The notes: a model not told the origin generated them from the letters alone. A DNA stretch of 34,664 nt from Halodesulfovibrio sp. (GCA_003252375.1 QKEJ01000167.1:1-34664); one strand, 5' to 3'; counted from the first letter of the stretch, positions 1 through 8,689 are shown. Made by a program: numbers and translations.

Positions 1-1935
1 GCCTACAAGCAATTTCTGTATGACATCGGCTACCTGTGCCCCACGGGCGCAGACTTCACCATCACCACGGACAACGTGGACCCGGAAATAGCCACCATCG
101 CGGGACCGCAGCTGGTGGTGCCCGTGACCAACGCACGGTACGCCCTGAACGCGGCCAACGCCCGCTGGGGCAGCCTCTATGACGCCCTGTACGGCACCGA
201 CGTGCTGCCGGAGACCGACGGCGCGGAAAGGGGCAAGGGCTACAACCCCGTACGCGGGGGCAAGGTCATCGAATATGCCGCCCAGTTTCTCGACACCGCC
301 GCACCGCTGGCGGCAGGCAGCCACACCGAGGTCACGAAATACGCCGTGACCGGCAGTGCGGACCGCCTGCAGCTGAGCGCCACCCTTGCGGACGGTTCCG
401 TCACCGGCCTTGCCGAACCAACCCAGTTTGCGGGCTTCACGGGCGAAGGCGAACCCTCCGTCATTCTTCTGAAGAACAACGGCCTGCATGTGGAGCTGCA
501 GGTGGACCGCAGTCACCCCATCGGCAAGCAGAACCCCTCCGGCGTCAAGGACGTGGTGCTGGAAGCCGCCATGACCACCATCAACGACTGCGAGGATTCC
601 GTGGCCGTGGTGGACGGCGAGGACAAGGCGCAGGCCTACGGCAACTGGCTGGGCCTTATCAAGGGCACGCTCACCGCGTCGTTCCGCAAGGGCACCGCAA
701 CGGTGGATCGCAGCCTGAACCCGGACCGCACCTACACCGCGCCCGATGGCTCGTCCCTTGCTCTTTCCGGCCGCAGCATGCTGCTCATCCGCAACGTGGG
801 TCACCTGATGACCACGGATGCGGTGCTCCGCAACGGACAGGAAATCCCCGAAGGCATTCTCGACGCCTTTGTCACCGCCTATGTGGCCCTGCATGAACAC
901 AAGGGCACGGCCCGGTACGGCAACAGCAAGACGGGCAGCGTATACATCGTGAAGCCCAAGATGCACGGGCCGGACGAAGTGGCCTTTGCCTGCGACATCT
1001 TCGCCGCAGCGGAAAAGGCCACGGGGCTGCCCCCGCGCGCCCTGAAGATCGGCATCATGGACGAAGAACGCCGCACCACCCTGAACCTGAAGGAATGCAT
1101 CCGCGCCGCCGCCGACCGTGTCATCTTCATCAACACGGGCTTCCTTGACCGTACCGGTGACGAAATACACACCAGCATGGAAGCCGGGCCCATGGTCCGC
1201 AAGAACGACATGAAGTCGCAGCCCTGGATCGCCGCGTACGAAGACTGGAACGTGGATATCGGCCTGGCCGCCGGATTCCACAAGCGCGCCCAGATCGGCA
1301 AGGGCATGTGGCCCAAGCCGGACATGATGCATGAAATGATGGTGGCCAAGATCGGCCATCCCAGGGCCGCCGCCAACTGCGCATGGGTGCCCTCGCCCAC
1401 GGCAGCCACCCTGCACGCCATGCACTACCACATGGTGGACGTGTTCGCGCAGCAGGCCGCGCTGATCGGCAAGCCCCGCGCCAAGCTGGACGAGCTGATC
1501 GCCATGCCCCTGCTGACCGCAATGCCCAGTGCCGATGACATCCAGCGCGAGCTGGACAACAACGCACAGGGCATCCTCGGCTACGTGGTCCGGTGGATCG
1601 ACCAGGGCATCGGCTGCTCCAAGGTGCCGGACATCACCGACGTTGGCCTCATGGAAGACCGGGCCACGCTGCGCATCTCCAGCCAGTATCTGGCCAACTG
1701 GATGCACCACGGCGTGTGCTCCGAGGCGCAGGTGATGGAAACCATGCAGCGCATGGCCGCCGTGGTGGACCGTCAGAACGCGGACGACCCGCTCTACACC
1801 CCCATGGCCGCCGATTTCGAGAAGAGCGTGGCCTTCAAGGCCGCGTGCGACCTCGTCTTCAAGGGACGCCAGCAGCCCAACGGCTATACGGAACCCATCC
1901 TGCACGCCCGCAGGCAGGAACGCAAAGCCCTGTAG
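1..1935 (+). CDS. glcB: Malate synthase G, 5' end outside the window
   Basis: Condenses glyoxylate with acetyl-CoA to malate in the cytoplasm, the second step of the glyoxylate route. The frame is open from base 1, so the start lies upstream; 644 residues are visible against about 720 in the family, so roughly 80 are missing. The active-site set is intact by family comparison: the catalytic Arg in [10 protein letters not shown] (codon near 790), the Mg-binding Glu in MDEERR (near 1063), the Mg-binding Asp in [10 protein letters not shown] (near 1147) and the catalytic-base Asp in [10 protein letters not shown] (near 1657). The C-terminus [14 protein letters not shown] is typical of isoform G. 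It ends at a strong hairpin shared with the convergent stress-protein gene. No isocitrate lyase gene is visible here, so glyoxylate may come from glycolate or from a distant locus. Family assignment is very secure. Confidence 0.97.
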   Translation, partial: AYKQFLYDIGYLCPTGADFTITTDNVDPEIATIAGPQLVVPVTNARYALNAANARWGSLYDALYGTDVLPETDGAERGKGYNPVRGGKVIEYAAQFLDTAAPLAAGSHTEVTKYAVTGSADRLQLSATLADGSVTGLAEPTQFAGFTGEGEPSVILLKNNGLHVELQVDRSHPIGKQNPSGVKDVVLEAAMTTINDCEDSVAVVDGEDKAQAYGNWLGLIKGTLTASFRKGTATVDRSLNPDRTYTAPDGSSLALSGRSMLLIRNVGHLMTTDAVLRNGQEIPEGILDAFVTAYVALHEHKGTARYGNSKTGSVYIVKPKMHGPDEVAFACDIFAAAEKATGLPPRALKIGIMDEERRTTLNLKECIRAAADRVIFINTGFLDRTGDEIHTSMEAGPMVRKNDMKSQPWIAAYEDWNVDIGLAAGFHKRAQIGKGMWPKPDMMHEMMVAKIGHPRAAANCAWVPSPTAATLHAMHYHMVDVFAQQAALIGKPRAKLDELIAMPLLTAMPSADDIQRELDNNAQGILGYVVRWIDQGIGCSKVPDITDVGLMEDRATLRISSQYLANWMHHGVCSEAQVMETMQRMAAVVDRQNADDPLYTPMAADFEKSVAFKAACDLVFKGRQQPNGYTEPILHARRQERKAL

Positions 1936-1965
1936 CAGCGACGCCGCTGACAACATGCACGCAAC

Positions 1966-1997
1966 AAGGGGCCGGGGGAACATTCCCCCGGCCCCTT
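1966..1997. terminator. Bidirectional hairpin between glcB and the stress-protein gene
   Basis: A perfect 15-bp stem (1966-1980 with 1983-1997) around a two-base loop lies between two convergent stop codons. The arms begin with AA and end with TT, so each strand has a short T end, but no long T run. It probably ends both transcripts. Confidence 0.8.
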
Positions 1998-2026
1998 CAT
2001 TGGCACTCATATGATCTCGGGGACCG

Positions 2027-2440
2027 TTAACGCACCACAAGAACCCGGCACGGAGCCACCTTGAGTACCCGCTCGGTAACGCTGCCCATGAGCAACCCCT
2101 GCAACGGGTTGGTGCCGCGCTTGGACATGATGATCATGTCCACCTTTTCGCGTTCCGCAAGGTCTGCAATCACCTCCGTGGGGGAACCGTCCACCACCCG
2201 CTCCATGTACCGGATGCTGTTGTCCTGCAGCACGTCACGCACACCGCCGAGCGCCTGATTGGCGCTGTCGGCCACCTCACGGGCATAGTCCCCCTTCAGC
2301 TTGAGATTCTGGAATACCTGGCTGCAATGCAGGAGAATGATTTCCGATTTGAAGAGCTTGGCCCATTCCGCAGCCTCGCGCGCCGCCCGGAGCGACCCTT
2401 CAGAACCATCCACAGGGAGAAGTATTTTGCTGATATCCAT
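2027..2440 (-). CDS. Universal stress protein, UspA family, single domain
   Basis: A 137-residue cytoplasmic nucleotide-binding-type stress protein. The N-terminus KILLPVDGSEGS is the usual first strand and Asp of the Usp fold. The C-terminal loop reads MSKRG, nine residues, then GSVTERVL; this matches the G-x2-G-x9-G-S ATP-binding motif except that the first Gly is Ser. The protein may therefore still bind nucleotide, but the loop is not canonical. Length is normal for one Usp domain. The ATG at 2440 follows AAGGGG at a good distance. A sigma70-like promoter lies just upstream. Expression under stress or growth arrest is known for the family and only inferred here. Confidence 0.93.
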   Translation of the reverse strand: MDISKILLPVDGSEGSLRAAREAAEWAKLFKSEIILLHCSQVFQNLKLKGDYAREVADSANQALGGVRDVLQDNSIRYMERVVDGSPTEVIADLAEREKVDMIIMSKRGTNPLQGLLMGSVTERVLKVAPCRVLVVR

Positions 2441-2460
2441 AATAATCCCCTTTCACGCAA

Positions 2461-2488
2461 AGGTATGTGGTGACAAAACGAGATACCT
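2461..2488 (-). promoter_or_regulatory. Inverted repeat in the stress-protein leader
   Basis: AGGTAT at 2461-2466 and ATACCT at 2483-2488 form a 6-bp dyad with a 16-base loop, right at the predicted 5' end of the mRNA. It could be a 5' stabilising stem-loop or an operator. Confidence 0.35.
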
Positions 2489-2496
2489 GAAACTGC

Positions 2497-2525
2497 ATTG
2501 TAGCCTGTCCGCAGCAGAACGGCAA
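2497..2525 (-). promoter_or_regulatory. Sigma70-like promoter of the universal stress protein gene
   Basis: On the minus strand, TTGCCG (2520-2525), a 17-base spacer and TACAAT (2497-2502) fit the consensus well. Transcription would start near 2490, giving a leader of about 50 bases. Confidence 0.6.
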
Positions 2526-2660
2526 CGCATTGCCGAAATATTTATGCTTCGTGCGATGTTCCGGCGTTCTGCACTCCACGCAGGGCTGCCGCCGTATTGT
2601 TGACGCCACCCGCTCCTGCGGGGTACGAGAGGCTGGACCTGAAACCAAGATGAGGCATGC

Positions 2661-3449
2661 ATGCTGACCTACCCACGAATCGACCCTGTTGCGTTCTCCA
2701 TCGGCCCCCTCTCCGTCCACTGGTACGGTCTCATGTACCTGCTGGGCTTCCTGGCGGCATGGGGACTGGGGCGATACCGCGCCCGAAAGCCGGGCTCCGG
2801 CTGGACCGTGGAGATGGTGGACGATCTGGTCACCTACTGCATCATGGGCGTGGTGCTGGGCGGCAGAACCGGCTACATCCTCTTTTACGACCTCTCCTAC
2901 TACCTTAACAATCCCGCAGAGATGCTGCACATATGGAACGGCGGCATGTCCTTCCATGGCGGACTGCTCGGCGTGGTTACCTGTTTCTGGCTCTTTGCCC
3001 GCAAGCACCGTCTGAGCATCTTCGACATCGGCGACTTCGGTGCGCCGCTGGTGGCTCCCGGCCTCTTCTTCGGACGTCTCGGCAACTTCATCAACGGAGA
3101 GCTGTGGGGGCGGCACACCACGGCATCCGTGGGCATGATCTTCCCCGAGGGCGGCCCCTTTCCGCGCCACCCCTCGCAGTTGTACGAAGCCGGTCTGGAA
3201 GGCCTGCTCATGTTCGTGCTCCTGTGGGTCTACTCCGGCACCCGCCCGCCCCGCCGCTGCGTTTCCGGCATGTTTCTCATCCTGTACGGCGCGTTCCGGT
3301 GCACGGTGGAGTTCTTCCGCGAGCCCGACGCCCAGCTCGGCTTCATCGCCTTTGGCTGGCTCACCATGGGCATGCTGCTCTGCCTGCCCATGATCGCCTT
3401 CGGTATCTACCTGCTCATGCGCGGCCGCACGCTGGCCGAACGGTTATAA
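2661..3449 (+). CDS. lgt: Phosphatidylglycerol-prolipoprotein diacylglyceryl transferase
   Basis: An inner-membrane enzyme that moves a diacylglyceryl group from phosphatidylglycerol onto the lipobox Cys of prolipoproteins, the first step of lipoprotein maturation. The 262-residue length is normal. Visible signatures are an N-terminal [12 protein letters not shown] segment, [11 protein letters not shown] with the essential His, the Lgt signature [26 protein letters not shown] and the C-terminal REPDAQLGF. About seven hydrophobic segments are present. The ATG at 2661 follows GAGG at 2652-2655; another ATG at 2657 is out of frame. The gene diverges from the stress-protein gene and stands alone before the IF-1 gene. 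Confidence 0.96.
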   Translation: MLTYPRIDPVAFSIGPLSVHWYGLMYLLGFLAAWGLGRYRARKPGSGWTVEMVDDLVTYCIMGVVLGGRTGYILFYDLSYYLNNPAEMLHIWNGGMSFHGGLLGVVTCFWLFARKHRLSIFDIGDFGAPLVAPGLFFGRLGNFINGELWGRHTTASVGMIFPEGGPFPRHPSQLYEAGLEGLLMFVLLWVYSGTRPPRRCVSGMFLILYGAFRCTVEFFREPDAQLGFIAFGWLTMGMLLCLPMIAFGIYLLMRGRTLAERL

Positions 3450-3485
3450 TCTCCACAGTTCCGGCAACCTGCGGCCTGCAGTGTA

Positions 3486-3514
3486 TTGACAGCCATGTTT
3501 TTTTGTGGAAATGC
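3486..3514 (+). promoter_or_regulatory. Possible promoter before the IF-1 gene
   Basis: A perfect TTGACA at 3486-3491 is followed 17 bases later by a poor -10 (AAATGC, 3509-3514). It would give a leader of about 55 bases. The -35 is convincing, the -10 is not. Confidence 0.35.
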
Positions 3515-3577
3515 GATGGCGTTGGACAACCGGATTCACATCCGGAATACGGTCAATATGTTTGCTCTGGAGGTAGC

Positions 3578-3796
3578 ATGGCCAAGGAAGATGCCATCGA
3601 AGTAGCGGGTGTCGTGCAGGAAGCCCTGCCCAACGCAATGTTCCGGGTAACGCTCGAGAACGGCCTGGATGTCCTCGCTCACATTTCCGGTAAAATGCGC
3701 AAGTTCTACATCCGCATTCTGCCGGGCGACTCCGTGAAGGTGGAGCTCTCTCCGTACGACCTCTCCCGCGGGCGCATCACCTACCGCATGAAGTAG
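3578..3796 (+). CDS. infA: Translation initiation factor IF-1
   Basis: A 72-residue S1-like OB-fold protein that occupies the ribosomal A site during initiation together with IF-2 and IF-3. The sequence starts [13 protein letters not shown] and carries the conserved [16 protein letters not shown] and the end [15 protein letters not shown], so the whole family length is present. The ATG at 3578 follows GGAGG at 3569-3573. It is not in a ribosomal-protein operon here but stands alone behind lgt. The usual family form has VLPNAMFRV near residue 17; here it reads ALPNAMFRV. Several Desulfovibrio-type genomes are thought to carry more than one infA, which cannot be judged from this window. Confidence 0.96.
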   Translation: MAKEDAIEVAGVVQEALPNAMFRVTLENGLDVLAHISGKMRKFYIRILPGDSVKVELSPYDLSRGRITYRMK

Positions 3797-3832
3797 CCGG
3801 CTCCTGGCCTGTTGCCCCGCACGGGCAGACGC

Positions 3833-3889
3833 AAAGCCGCAACGCCTGACATTGCGCCCACACGGGCCGTGTCGCGCCGTGCGGCTTTT
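3833..3889 (+). terminator. Likely terminator after the IF-1 gene
   Basis: AAAGCCGCA (3833-3841) pairs with TGCGGCTTT (3880-3888), followed by TTTT. The long loop holds an inner dyad, CACGG/CCGTG at 3861-3871. The long loop makes it less certain than the other terminators. Confidence 0.5.
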
Positions 3890-4009
3890 CGTGTTCTGGG
3901 CATCCTCTGCCCCCTTTTCTCCAGTATTTCCCGCCTCGCCCCCTACCGCACCATGCCTGCCCCGTGCCCATGGCAAACGCCATAGAGTCCCGCCACAGCC
4001 TCGGCAGAG

Positions 4010-4026
4010 TGTCCTGTTTTCGGACA
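4010..4026. promoter_or_regulatory. Dyad TGTCC-N7-GGACA upstream of putA
   Basis: A 5-bp inverted repeat centred at 4018, 37 bases upstream of the first of two larger dyads. It may be another protein-binding site in the putA control region. Confidence 0.3.
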
Positions 4027-4044
4027 GTTGGCCCGTTTTTGCAA

Positions 4045-4100
4045 AAATGTCGACAGTCGGCATTTTATTCGCTACAACAAATGTCGACAGTCGGCATTTT
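4045..4100. repeat. Two identical 22-bp operator-like repeats upstream of putA
   Basis: The same 22 bases occur at 4045-4066 and 4079-4100, a 34-bp period (about three helical turns). The core of each copy is TGTCGACAGTCGGCA, flanked by AAA on the left and TTT on the right. Each copy is a 21-bp dyad centred on a single base, broken only by one T/G pair. Two exact copies of a palindrome, 185-240 bases before the putA start, are best read as binding sites for a dimeric regulator. A perfect 12-bp palindrome, TTTTTGCAAAAA, overlaps the left copy at 4036-4047. The regulator is unknown to me. Confidence 0.65.
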
Positions 4101-4284
4101 TATGCGCCACTGTTCCGGAGCCCCTTCCCGACCCGCCGCAACGCCTGCGCGTCTTCAGTGGTCGTGACGGAAAAACTCTGGCATTGTCGGCAGGGATCGC
4201 TTTCTTCGCATGACGCACACATACCGCTTCGCGGCCCACAGAGAGTCCGCGCGGCGTTTCACGACGAGCAAGGAGGACGTGGCC

Positions 4285-7200
4285 ATGGATACAGGGCTTG
4301 AACCGCGCATCATCGATCGCGGCAAGGAATTCTTCAAAAGCATCAGTGGGGAAGCCCCTTCGATCTTCAACAAGGGCTGGTGGACCGGCAAGGTCATGGA
4401 CTGGGCCATGAAGAACGAGGACTTCAAGATCCAGCTCTTCCGGTTCGTGGACGTGTTCCCCTACCTGAACACCTCCGAATCCCTTTCCCGGCATATCCGC
4501 GAATATTTCTCCGGCGAGGACCAGGACGTGCCCGCCGTGCTCAAATGGGGCGCCGGCAAGGCGGACGGTCTTTTGGGCAAGCTCACCGCCGGTCTGGTGG
4601 AAAAGACCATCCGCACCAACATCGAGGGCATGGGCCGTCAGTTCATCGTGGGACAGGAAACCAAGGAAGCCGTAAAGGGCCTTGCCAAGCTGCGCAAGGA
4701 CGGGTTCGCCTTCACCGTGGACCTGCTGGGTGAAGCCACCGTGAGCGAGGAAGAGGCCGACGCCTACCGTGACGGCTACCTTGAGGTGCTGGACGCCATC
4801 GCCAGGGAACAGGACAAGTGGAAGGCCCTGCCCGGCAAGGGCACCGAGGCCTCCATGGACTGGGGTTACACCCCCAAGGTCAATGTCTCCATCAAGCCGT
4901 CCGCCCTCTACTCCCAGGCCAAGGCCGTAGACGTGGAAGGCTCCGTGCAGGGGATCATCAACCGCCTCATCCCCGTCTACCGCAAGGTCATCGAGATGCA
5001 GGGCTTCCTGTGCATCGACATGGAATCCCTCAAATACCGCGAGATCACGCTGGAACTCTACCGCCGCCTGCGCAGCATGTCCGAGTTCCGCGAATACCCC
5101 CATCTTTCCATCGTGCTGCAGGCCTACCTGCGCTGCACCGACCAGGACCTTGCGGACCTCGTCAAATGGTCCCGCACCGAGCGGCTGCCCATCGCCATCC
5201 GGCTGGTCAAGGGCGCTTACTGGGACATGGAAACCGTCATGGCCAAACAGAACGGCTGGGACGTGCCCGTGTGGACCCACAAGCCCGAATCGGACATCGC
5301 CTACGAACGCCTTGCCCGCGTAATCCTTGAAAACAGTGATATCTGCTACTTTGCCTGCGCCTCGCACAACATCCGCACCATCTCCGCAATCATGGAAATG
5401 GCCCGCGAACTGAACGTGCCCGAAAGCCGCTACGAATTCCAGGTGCTGTACGGCATGGCCGAACCCGTGCGCAAGGGCCTGCTCAACGTGGCGGGACGCG
5501 TGCGCCTGTACTGCCCCTACGGCGCCCTTGTTCCCGGCATGGGCTACCTTGTGCGCCGCCTGCTGGAAAACACCGCCAACGAATCCTTCCTGCGCCAGAG
5601 CTTTGCCGACGGCGCAGAGCTGGAGCGCCTGCTGGAAAACCCGCAGAAGACCCTGGACCGCGAACTGGCCGCCCGGCCGGAACCCAAGCCCGCGGGCTTC
5701 CATGAAGGCGTGGAGGGCATTCCCCTCTTTGTGAACGACGCCATGATCGACTTTACCATCCCCGAGGCGCGCGAGGCCTTCCCCGCCGCCATCAGGGATA
5801 TCCGCAGCCGCATGGGCGGACGCATCCCGCTGTACATCGGCGGCAAGGATGTGATGACGGACGACGTCATTCCCACCACCAACCCCGCCAACTATGACGA
5901 AAAGCTGGCCGATATCTGCCAGGCGGGCATCAAGGAAGTGGACGCCGCACTGGACGCCGCGGAACGCGCCTTCCATGTCTGGCGGGACGTCAGCCCCGAG
6001 GACCGCGCCAACTACCTGATGAAGGCGGCGGAAGTGGCCCGCAAGAAGGCCTACGAGCTTTCCGCATGGCAGATTCTGGAAGTGGGCAAGCAGTGGGACC
6101 AGGCCTTCCATGACGTGGGCGAGGGGATCGACTTCCTCGAGTACTACGCCCGCGAGATGATGCGCCTTGGCCGCCCGCGCCGCATGGGCCGCGCCCCCGG
6201 CGAACACAACCAGCTGTTCTACCAGCCCAAGGGCATTGCCGCCGTCATCTCGCCGTGGAACTTCCCCTTCGCCATCTCCATCGGCATGGCCTCCGCCGCC
6301 ATTGTCACCGGCAACCCCGTGGTCTTCAAGCCCTCGTCCATCAGCGCCCGCGTGGGCTACAACCTCACGGAGGTCTTCCGCGAGGCCGGACTGCCCGACG
6401 GCGTGTTCAACTACTGCCCCGGCCGCAGCTCCGTCATGGGCGACTACCTCATCGAGCACCCCAAGGTCAGCATGATCTGCTTCACCGGCTCCATGGAAGT
6501 GGGACTGCACATCCAGAACAAGGCCAGCGTGGTCCAGCCCGGCCAGATGCAGTGCAAGCGCGTCATCGCGGAAATGGGCGGCAAGAACGCCATCATCATC
6601 GATGACGATGCCGACCTTGATGAAGCCGTGCTGCACGTGCTCTATTCCGCCTTCGGCTTCCAGGGCCAGAAGTGCTCGGCCTGTTCGCGGGTCATCGTGG
6701 TGGAGCCCATCTACGACCGCTTCGTGGACCGGCTCGTCAAGGCTGCCGGCGACATCAAGATCGGCCCCTCCGAGGACCCGGCCAACTACATGGGCCCGGT
6801 TGCCGACATCACCCTGCAGAAGAACGTGAACCAGTACATCTCCGTTGCCGAACAGGAAGGCCGCATCCTGCTCAAGCGCACCGACTTCCCGGCCGAGGGA
6901 GCCTATGTGCCGCTCACCATTGTGGGAGACATCAAGCCCGAACACCGCATCGCCCAGGAAGAAATCTTCGGCCCCGTGCTTGCGGTGCTGAAGGCCAAGA
7001 CCTTTGACGAAGCGCTCGACATTGCCAACGGCACCCGCTTTGCCCTGACCGGCGGCGTGTTCTCCAGAAGCCCCGAGCACCTGGACAAGGCCCGCAGGGA
7101 CTTCCGTGTGGGCAACCTGTACCTGAACCGCAACAATACCGGAGCCCTTGTGGAACGCCAGCCCTTCGGCGGCTTCAAGATGTCCGGCGTGGGCTCCAAG

Positions 7201-7311
7201 ACCGGCGGCCCCGACTACCTGCTGCAGTTCATGGACCCCCGCTGCGTAACGGAAAACACCATGCGCCGCGGCTTTGCCCCCATCGAGGAAGACGACGACT
7301 GGATTGCATAA
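4285..7311 (+). CDS. putA: Bifunctional proline dehydrogenase / glutamate-semialdehyde dehydrogenase
   Basis: Oxidises proline to glutamate in two steps. The FAD-dependent proline dehydrogenase barrel covers about residues 60-450, with VNVSIKPSALYSQ, IRLVKGAYWDME, YEFQVLYGMAEPVR and the RRLLENTANESFL signature. The NAD-dependent aldehyde dehydrogenase covers about 500-1000, with SPWNFPFAIS, FTGSMEVG, general-base Glu763 in AEMGGKN, catalytic Cys797 in GQKCSACSR and EEIFGPVL. At 1008 residues it is the short PutA form: no ribbon-helix-helix DNA-binding domain is present at the N-terminus, so it should not repress its own gene. The start at 4285 is chosen because AAGGAGG lies 8 bases upstream. 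Electrons would enter the quinone pool at the membrane. No proline transporter gene is nearby. The tandem dyads upstream imply a separate regulator. Confidence 0.97.
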   Translation: MDTGLEPRIIDRGKEFFKSISGEAPSIFNKGWWTGKVMDWAMKNEDFKIQLFRFVDVFPYLNTSESLSRHIREYFSGEDQDVPAVLKWGAGKADGLLGKLTAGLVEKTIRTNIEGMGRQFIVGQETKEAVKGLAKLRKDGFAFTVDLLGEATVSEEEADAYRDGYLEVLDAIAREQDKWKALPGKGTEASMDWGYTPKVNVSIKPSALYSQAKAVDVEGSVQGIINRLIPVYRKVIEMQGFLCIDMESLKYREITLELYRRLRSMSEFREYPHLSIVLQAYLRCTDQDLADLVKWSRTERLPIAIRLVKGAYWDMETVMAKQNGWDVPVWTHKPESDIAYERLARVILENSDICYFACASHNIRTISAIMEMARELNVPESRYEFQVLYGMAEPVRKGLLNVAGRVRLYCPYGALVPGMGYLVRRLLENTANESFLRQSFADGAELERLLENPQKTLDRELAARPEPKPAGFHEGVEGIPLFVNDAMIDFTIPEAREAFPAAIRDIRSRMGGRIPLYIGGKDVMTDDVIPTTNPANYDEKLADICQAGIKEVDAALDAAERAFHVWRDVSPEDRANYLMKAAEVARKKAYELSAWQILEVGKQWDQAFHDVGEGIDFLEYYAREMMRLGRPRRMGRAPGEHNQLFYQPKGIAAVISPWNFPFAISIGMASAAIVTGNPVVFKPSSISARVGYNLTEVFREAGLPDGVFNYCPGRSSVMGDYLIEHPKVSMICFTGSMEVGLHIQNKASVVQPGQMQCKRVIAEMGGKNAIIIDDDADLDEAVLHVLYSAFGFQGQKCSACSRVIVVEPIYDRFVDRLVKAAGDIKIGPSEDPANYMGPVADITLQKNVNQYISVAEQEGRILLKRTDFPAEGAYVPLTIVGDIKPEHRIAQEEIFGPVLAVLKAKTFDEALDIANGTRFALTGGVFSRSPEHLDKARRDFRVGNLYLNRNNTGALVERQPFGGFKMSGVGSKTGGPDYLLQFMDPRCVTENTMRRGFAPIEEDDDWIA

Positions 7312-7334
7312 GCGCCCGCCGTACACGCCATGAA

Positions 7335-7370
7335 AAGGGCCGGACAGCATGCGCTGTCCGGCCCTTGTTG
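7335..7370 (+). terminator. putA terminator
   Basis: A perfect 14-bp stem (7335-7348 with 7353-7366) with loop ATGC is followed by the T-rich tail GTTGTTT. It may also serve the convergent membrane-protein gene. Confidence 0.85.
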
Positions 7371-7398
7371 TTTCCGTGTTCCGATACCGCAGAACGGC

Positions 7399-7908
7399 TC
7401 AATACTCCCAGCTGCGGTATTCCTCGCTGGTTTCGCGCATGTCCTCATACAGCCAGACCATGCGGTCCAGAAACCAGCTCTTGCCCATGTAGGCCAGGGC
7501 CACCCCCAGAACGGCTCCCCACAAGGAGCAGGCTGCGGTTGCCCATAACGCCAGCACCATGCCGAGGGCGGAAATTCCCTTCAGGATGGCATACAGCGGG
7601 GTACAATGATGGTCCGGCAGCGCTATCCTGTCCCGCTCGAGATAGATGCGCTCCCCCAGCACGGCGCGGGAAGCCCAGTTGCGGGTGGAGCGGGGCCTGC
7701 CAAACAGCACGGGGTTGAGAAGCATCCAGAGGATGGACGCCACGCCCGGCAACAGACACCACCAGCCTATCCATGTCCGGCTCCAGACGCTGAACACAAG
7801 GACCGGAAGTACCGAATAGCGGGTCCAGACACTGGCCGGGTTGGCATGGCGCATCCAGTTTTCATCCGTCAGGTTGAACAGTGCGGACAGATGTCTTTCC
7901 AACGTCAT
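7399..7908 (-). CDS. Small membrane protein resembling the DUF6653 family
   Basis: A 169-residue protein of unknown function. It has two hydrophobic regions, about residues 32-67 (likely two passes, rich in Trp: SRTWIGWWCLLPG) and about 110-142. Between them lies a polar part with NPVLFGRPRSTRNWASRAVLGERIYLERD and a DHHCTP motif. The features RHANPASVWTR, WIGWW, NPxLF and NWASRAVLGER match my recollection of the DUF6653 family; a profile search would settle this. The ATG at 7908 follows GAGG. It stands alone, convergent with putA and divergent from the RRM region. No role is proposed. Confidence 0.8.
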   Translation of the reverse strand: MTLERHLSALFNLTDENWMRHANPASVWTRYSVLPVLVFSVWSRTWIGWWCLLPGVASILWMLLNPVLFGRPRSTRNWASRAVLGERIYLERDRIALPDHHCTPLYAILKGISALGMVLALWATAACSLWGAVLGVALAYMGKSWFLDRMVWLYEDMRETSEEYRSWEY

Positions 7909-8227
7909 CGGCGAACCTCGTTCATGGTGTCCTGCTTCATGGAATCATCTTACCATATCCGGCAATTCCCGAACATTCGGGATGCTCTGGCGCTCCTCTT
8001 CCGTATCAGACGGGCACGCCCTGTCAACCCGGACAGTCCTTCGACAGCGCAATGATGGTTGGTGAGAGTTTCGGGCTTTGCGTATCGGGCGCTTGCGTAT
8101 CAAATTTTTTTATGCTCGCAACCCACTGCCCCGAAAGGCCAATCAGGATACTTGCCAACCGGAATCTGTTTCCTCGCAATTTATCGCTTGACTTATGCGC
8201 CACAAGGGCAGATCTTATGCTTCTTAC

Positions 8228-8336
8228 ACCAGCGGCACCCGTGAGGCGCGGTCTGAATGTTTGACCGGCGCTGGTTGGATCCGCAATTGGTAACTCAAGG
8301 AACAGCGTACGTTTCGAGTACATTGTTCCTTTTTTT
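8228..8336 (+). ncRNA. Structured leader or small RNA ending in a terminator, before the RRM gene
   Basis: ACCAGCG (8228-8234) pairs with CGCTGGT (8269-8275), enclosing CGGTC (8249-8253) paired with GACCG (8263-8267). A classic intrinsic terminator follows. A TTGACT at 8188-8193 could be the -35 of a promoter, but its -10 is poor. The stretch is either a free small RNA or the 5' part of the RRM mRNA. The rest of 7909-8394 shows no convincing gene. Confidence 0.35.
8297..8336 (+). terminator. Intrinsic terminator inside the RRM gene leader
   Basis: AAGGAACA (8297-8304) pairs with TGTTCCTT (8324-8331); an inner GTAC/GTAC stem continues after one G-T pair and one mismatch. Seven T follow at 8330-8336. 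It lies only 58 bases before the start codon of the RNA-binding protein, with no obvious promoter in between. Confidence 0.75.
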
Positions 8337-8394
8337 ATGGCGCACGGGCGCCGTACATCGCATCACATTTTTTTCTCTCGTAAGGAAGACACTC

Positions 8395-8658
8395 ATGTCT
8401 AAGAAGCTCTATGTCGGCAATCTGTCCTGGTCTGCAACCGAATCCGAAGTGCGCGCAGCCTTTGAAGCATTTGGCAACGTACTTTCCGTTAATCTGGTTG
8501 AAGATCGTGAAACCGGCCGTGCACGCGGCTTTGGTTTCGTGGAAATGGACGACGCCGGCGCTGAAGAAGCTATCCGCAGCCTTGACGGCAAGGAATTCGG
8601 CGGCCGTAATCTGAAGGTCAACGAAGCCAAGCCCCGCGAACAGCGCAGCCGCTGGTAG
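8395..8658 (+). CDS. Single-RRM RNA-binding protein, Rbp type
   Basis: An 87-residue protein consisting of one RNA-recognition motif and a short basic tail. RNP2 is LYVGNL at residues 5-10 and RNP1 is RGFGFVEM at 44-51; both aromatic RNA-stacking positions of RNP1 are Phe. The Tyr in RNP2 is also kept. Such bacterial RRM proteins are known from cyanobacteria and deltaproteobacteria and bind single-stranded RNA, often in cold or stress responses; the target here is unknown. The ATG at 8395 follows AAGGAAG. The gene has its own strong terminator. The terminator hairpin in its leader suggests premature-termination control or an adjacent small RNA. Confidence 0.93.
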   Translation: MSKKLYVGNLSWSATESEVRAAFEAFGNVLSVNLVEDRETGRARGFGFVEMDDAGAEEAIRSLDGKEFGGRNLKVNEAKPREQRSRW

Positions 8659-8689
8659 TTTTCGCTTAGCGAACCCTGTTCGGTACTCG

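Larger units (their letters stand above)
3890..4284. other. putA control region and leader
   Basis: No gene is convincing between the IF-1 terminator and putA. The stretch holds the dyads listed separately. I see no clear sigma70 promoter. A TGGCA...GC pair at 4179-4191 resembles a sigma54 site but is two bases too short. An in-frame ATG at 4210 would add 25 residues to PutA but has no ribosome binding site. Confidence 0.5.

Noticed and set aside
4179..4191. Sigma54-like promoter (TGGCA...GGCA) before putA
   Set aside because: The GG and GC elements are two bases closer than sigma54 needs, and the -12 element lacks TTGC.
4072..7350. A minus-strand open frame of over 1000 codons opposite putA
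   Set aside because: PutA on the plus strand is fully conserved. The long open minus frame follows from the GC-rich codon use of putA and its product, full of His, Gly and Val, resembles no protein.
8024..8323. A 99-codon minus-strand frame upstream of the RRM gene
   Set aside because: It starts inside the terminator hairpin, has no ribosome site, and its product has no recognisable features.
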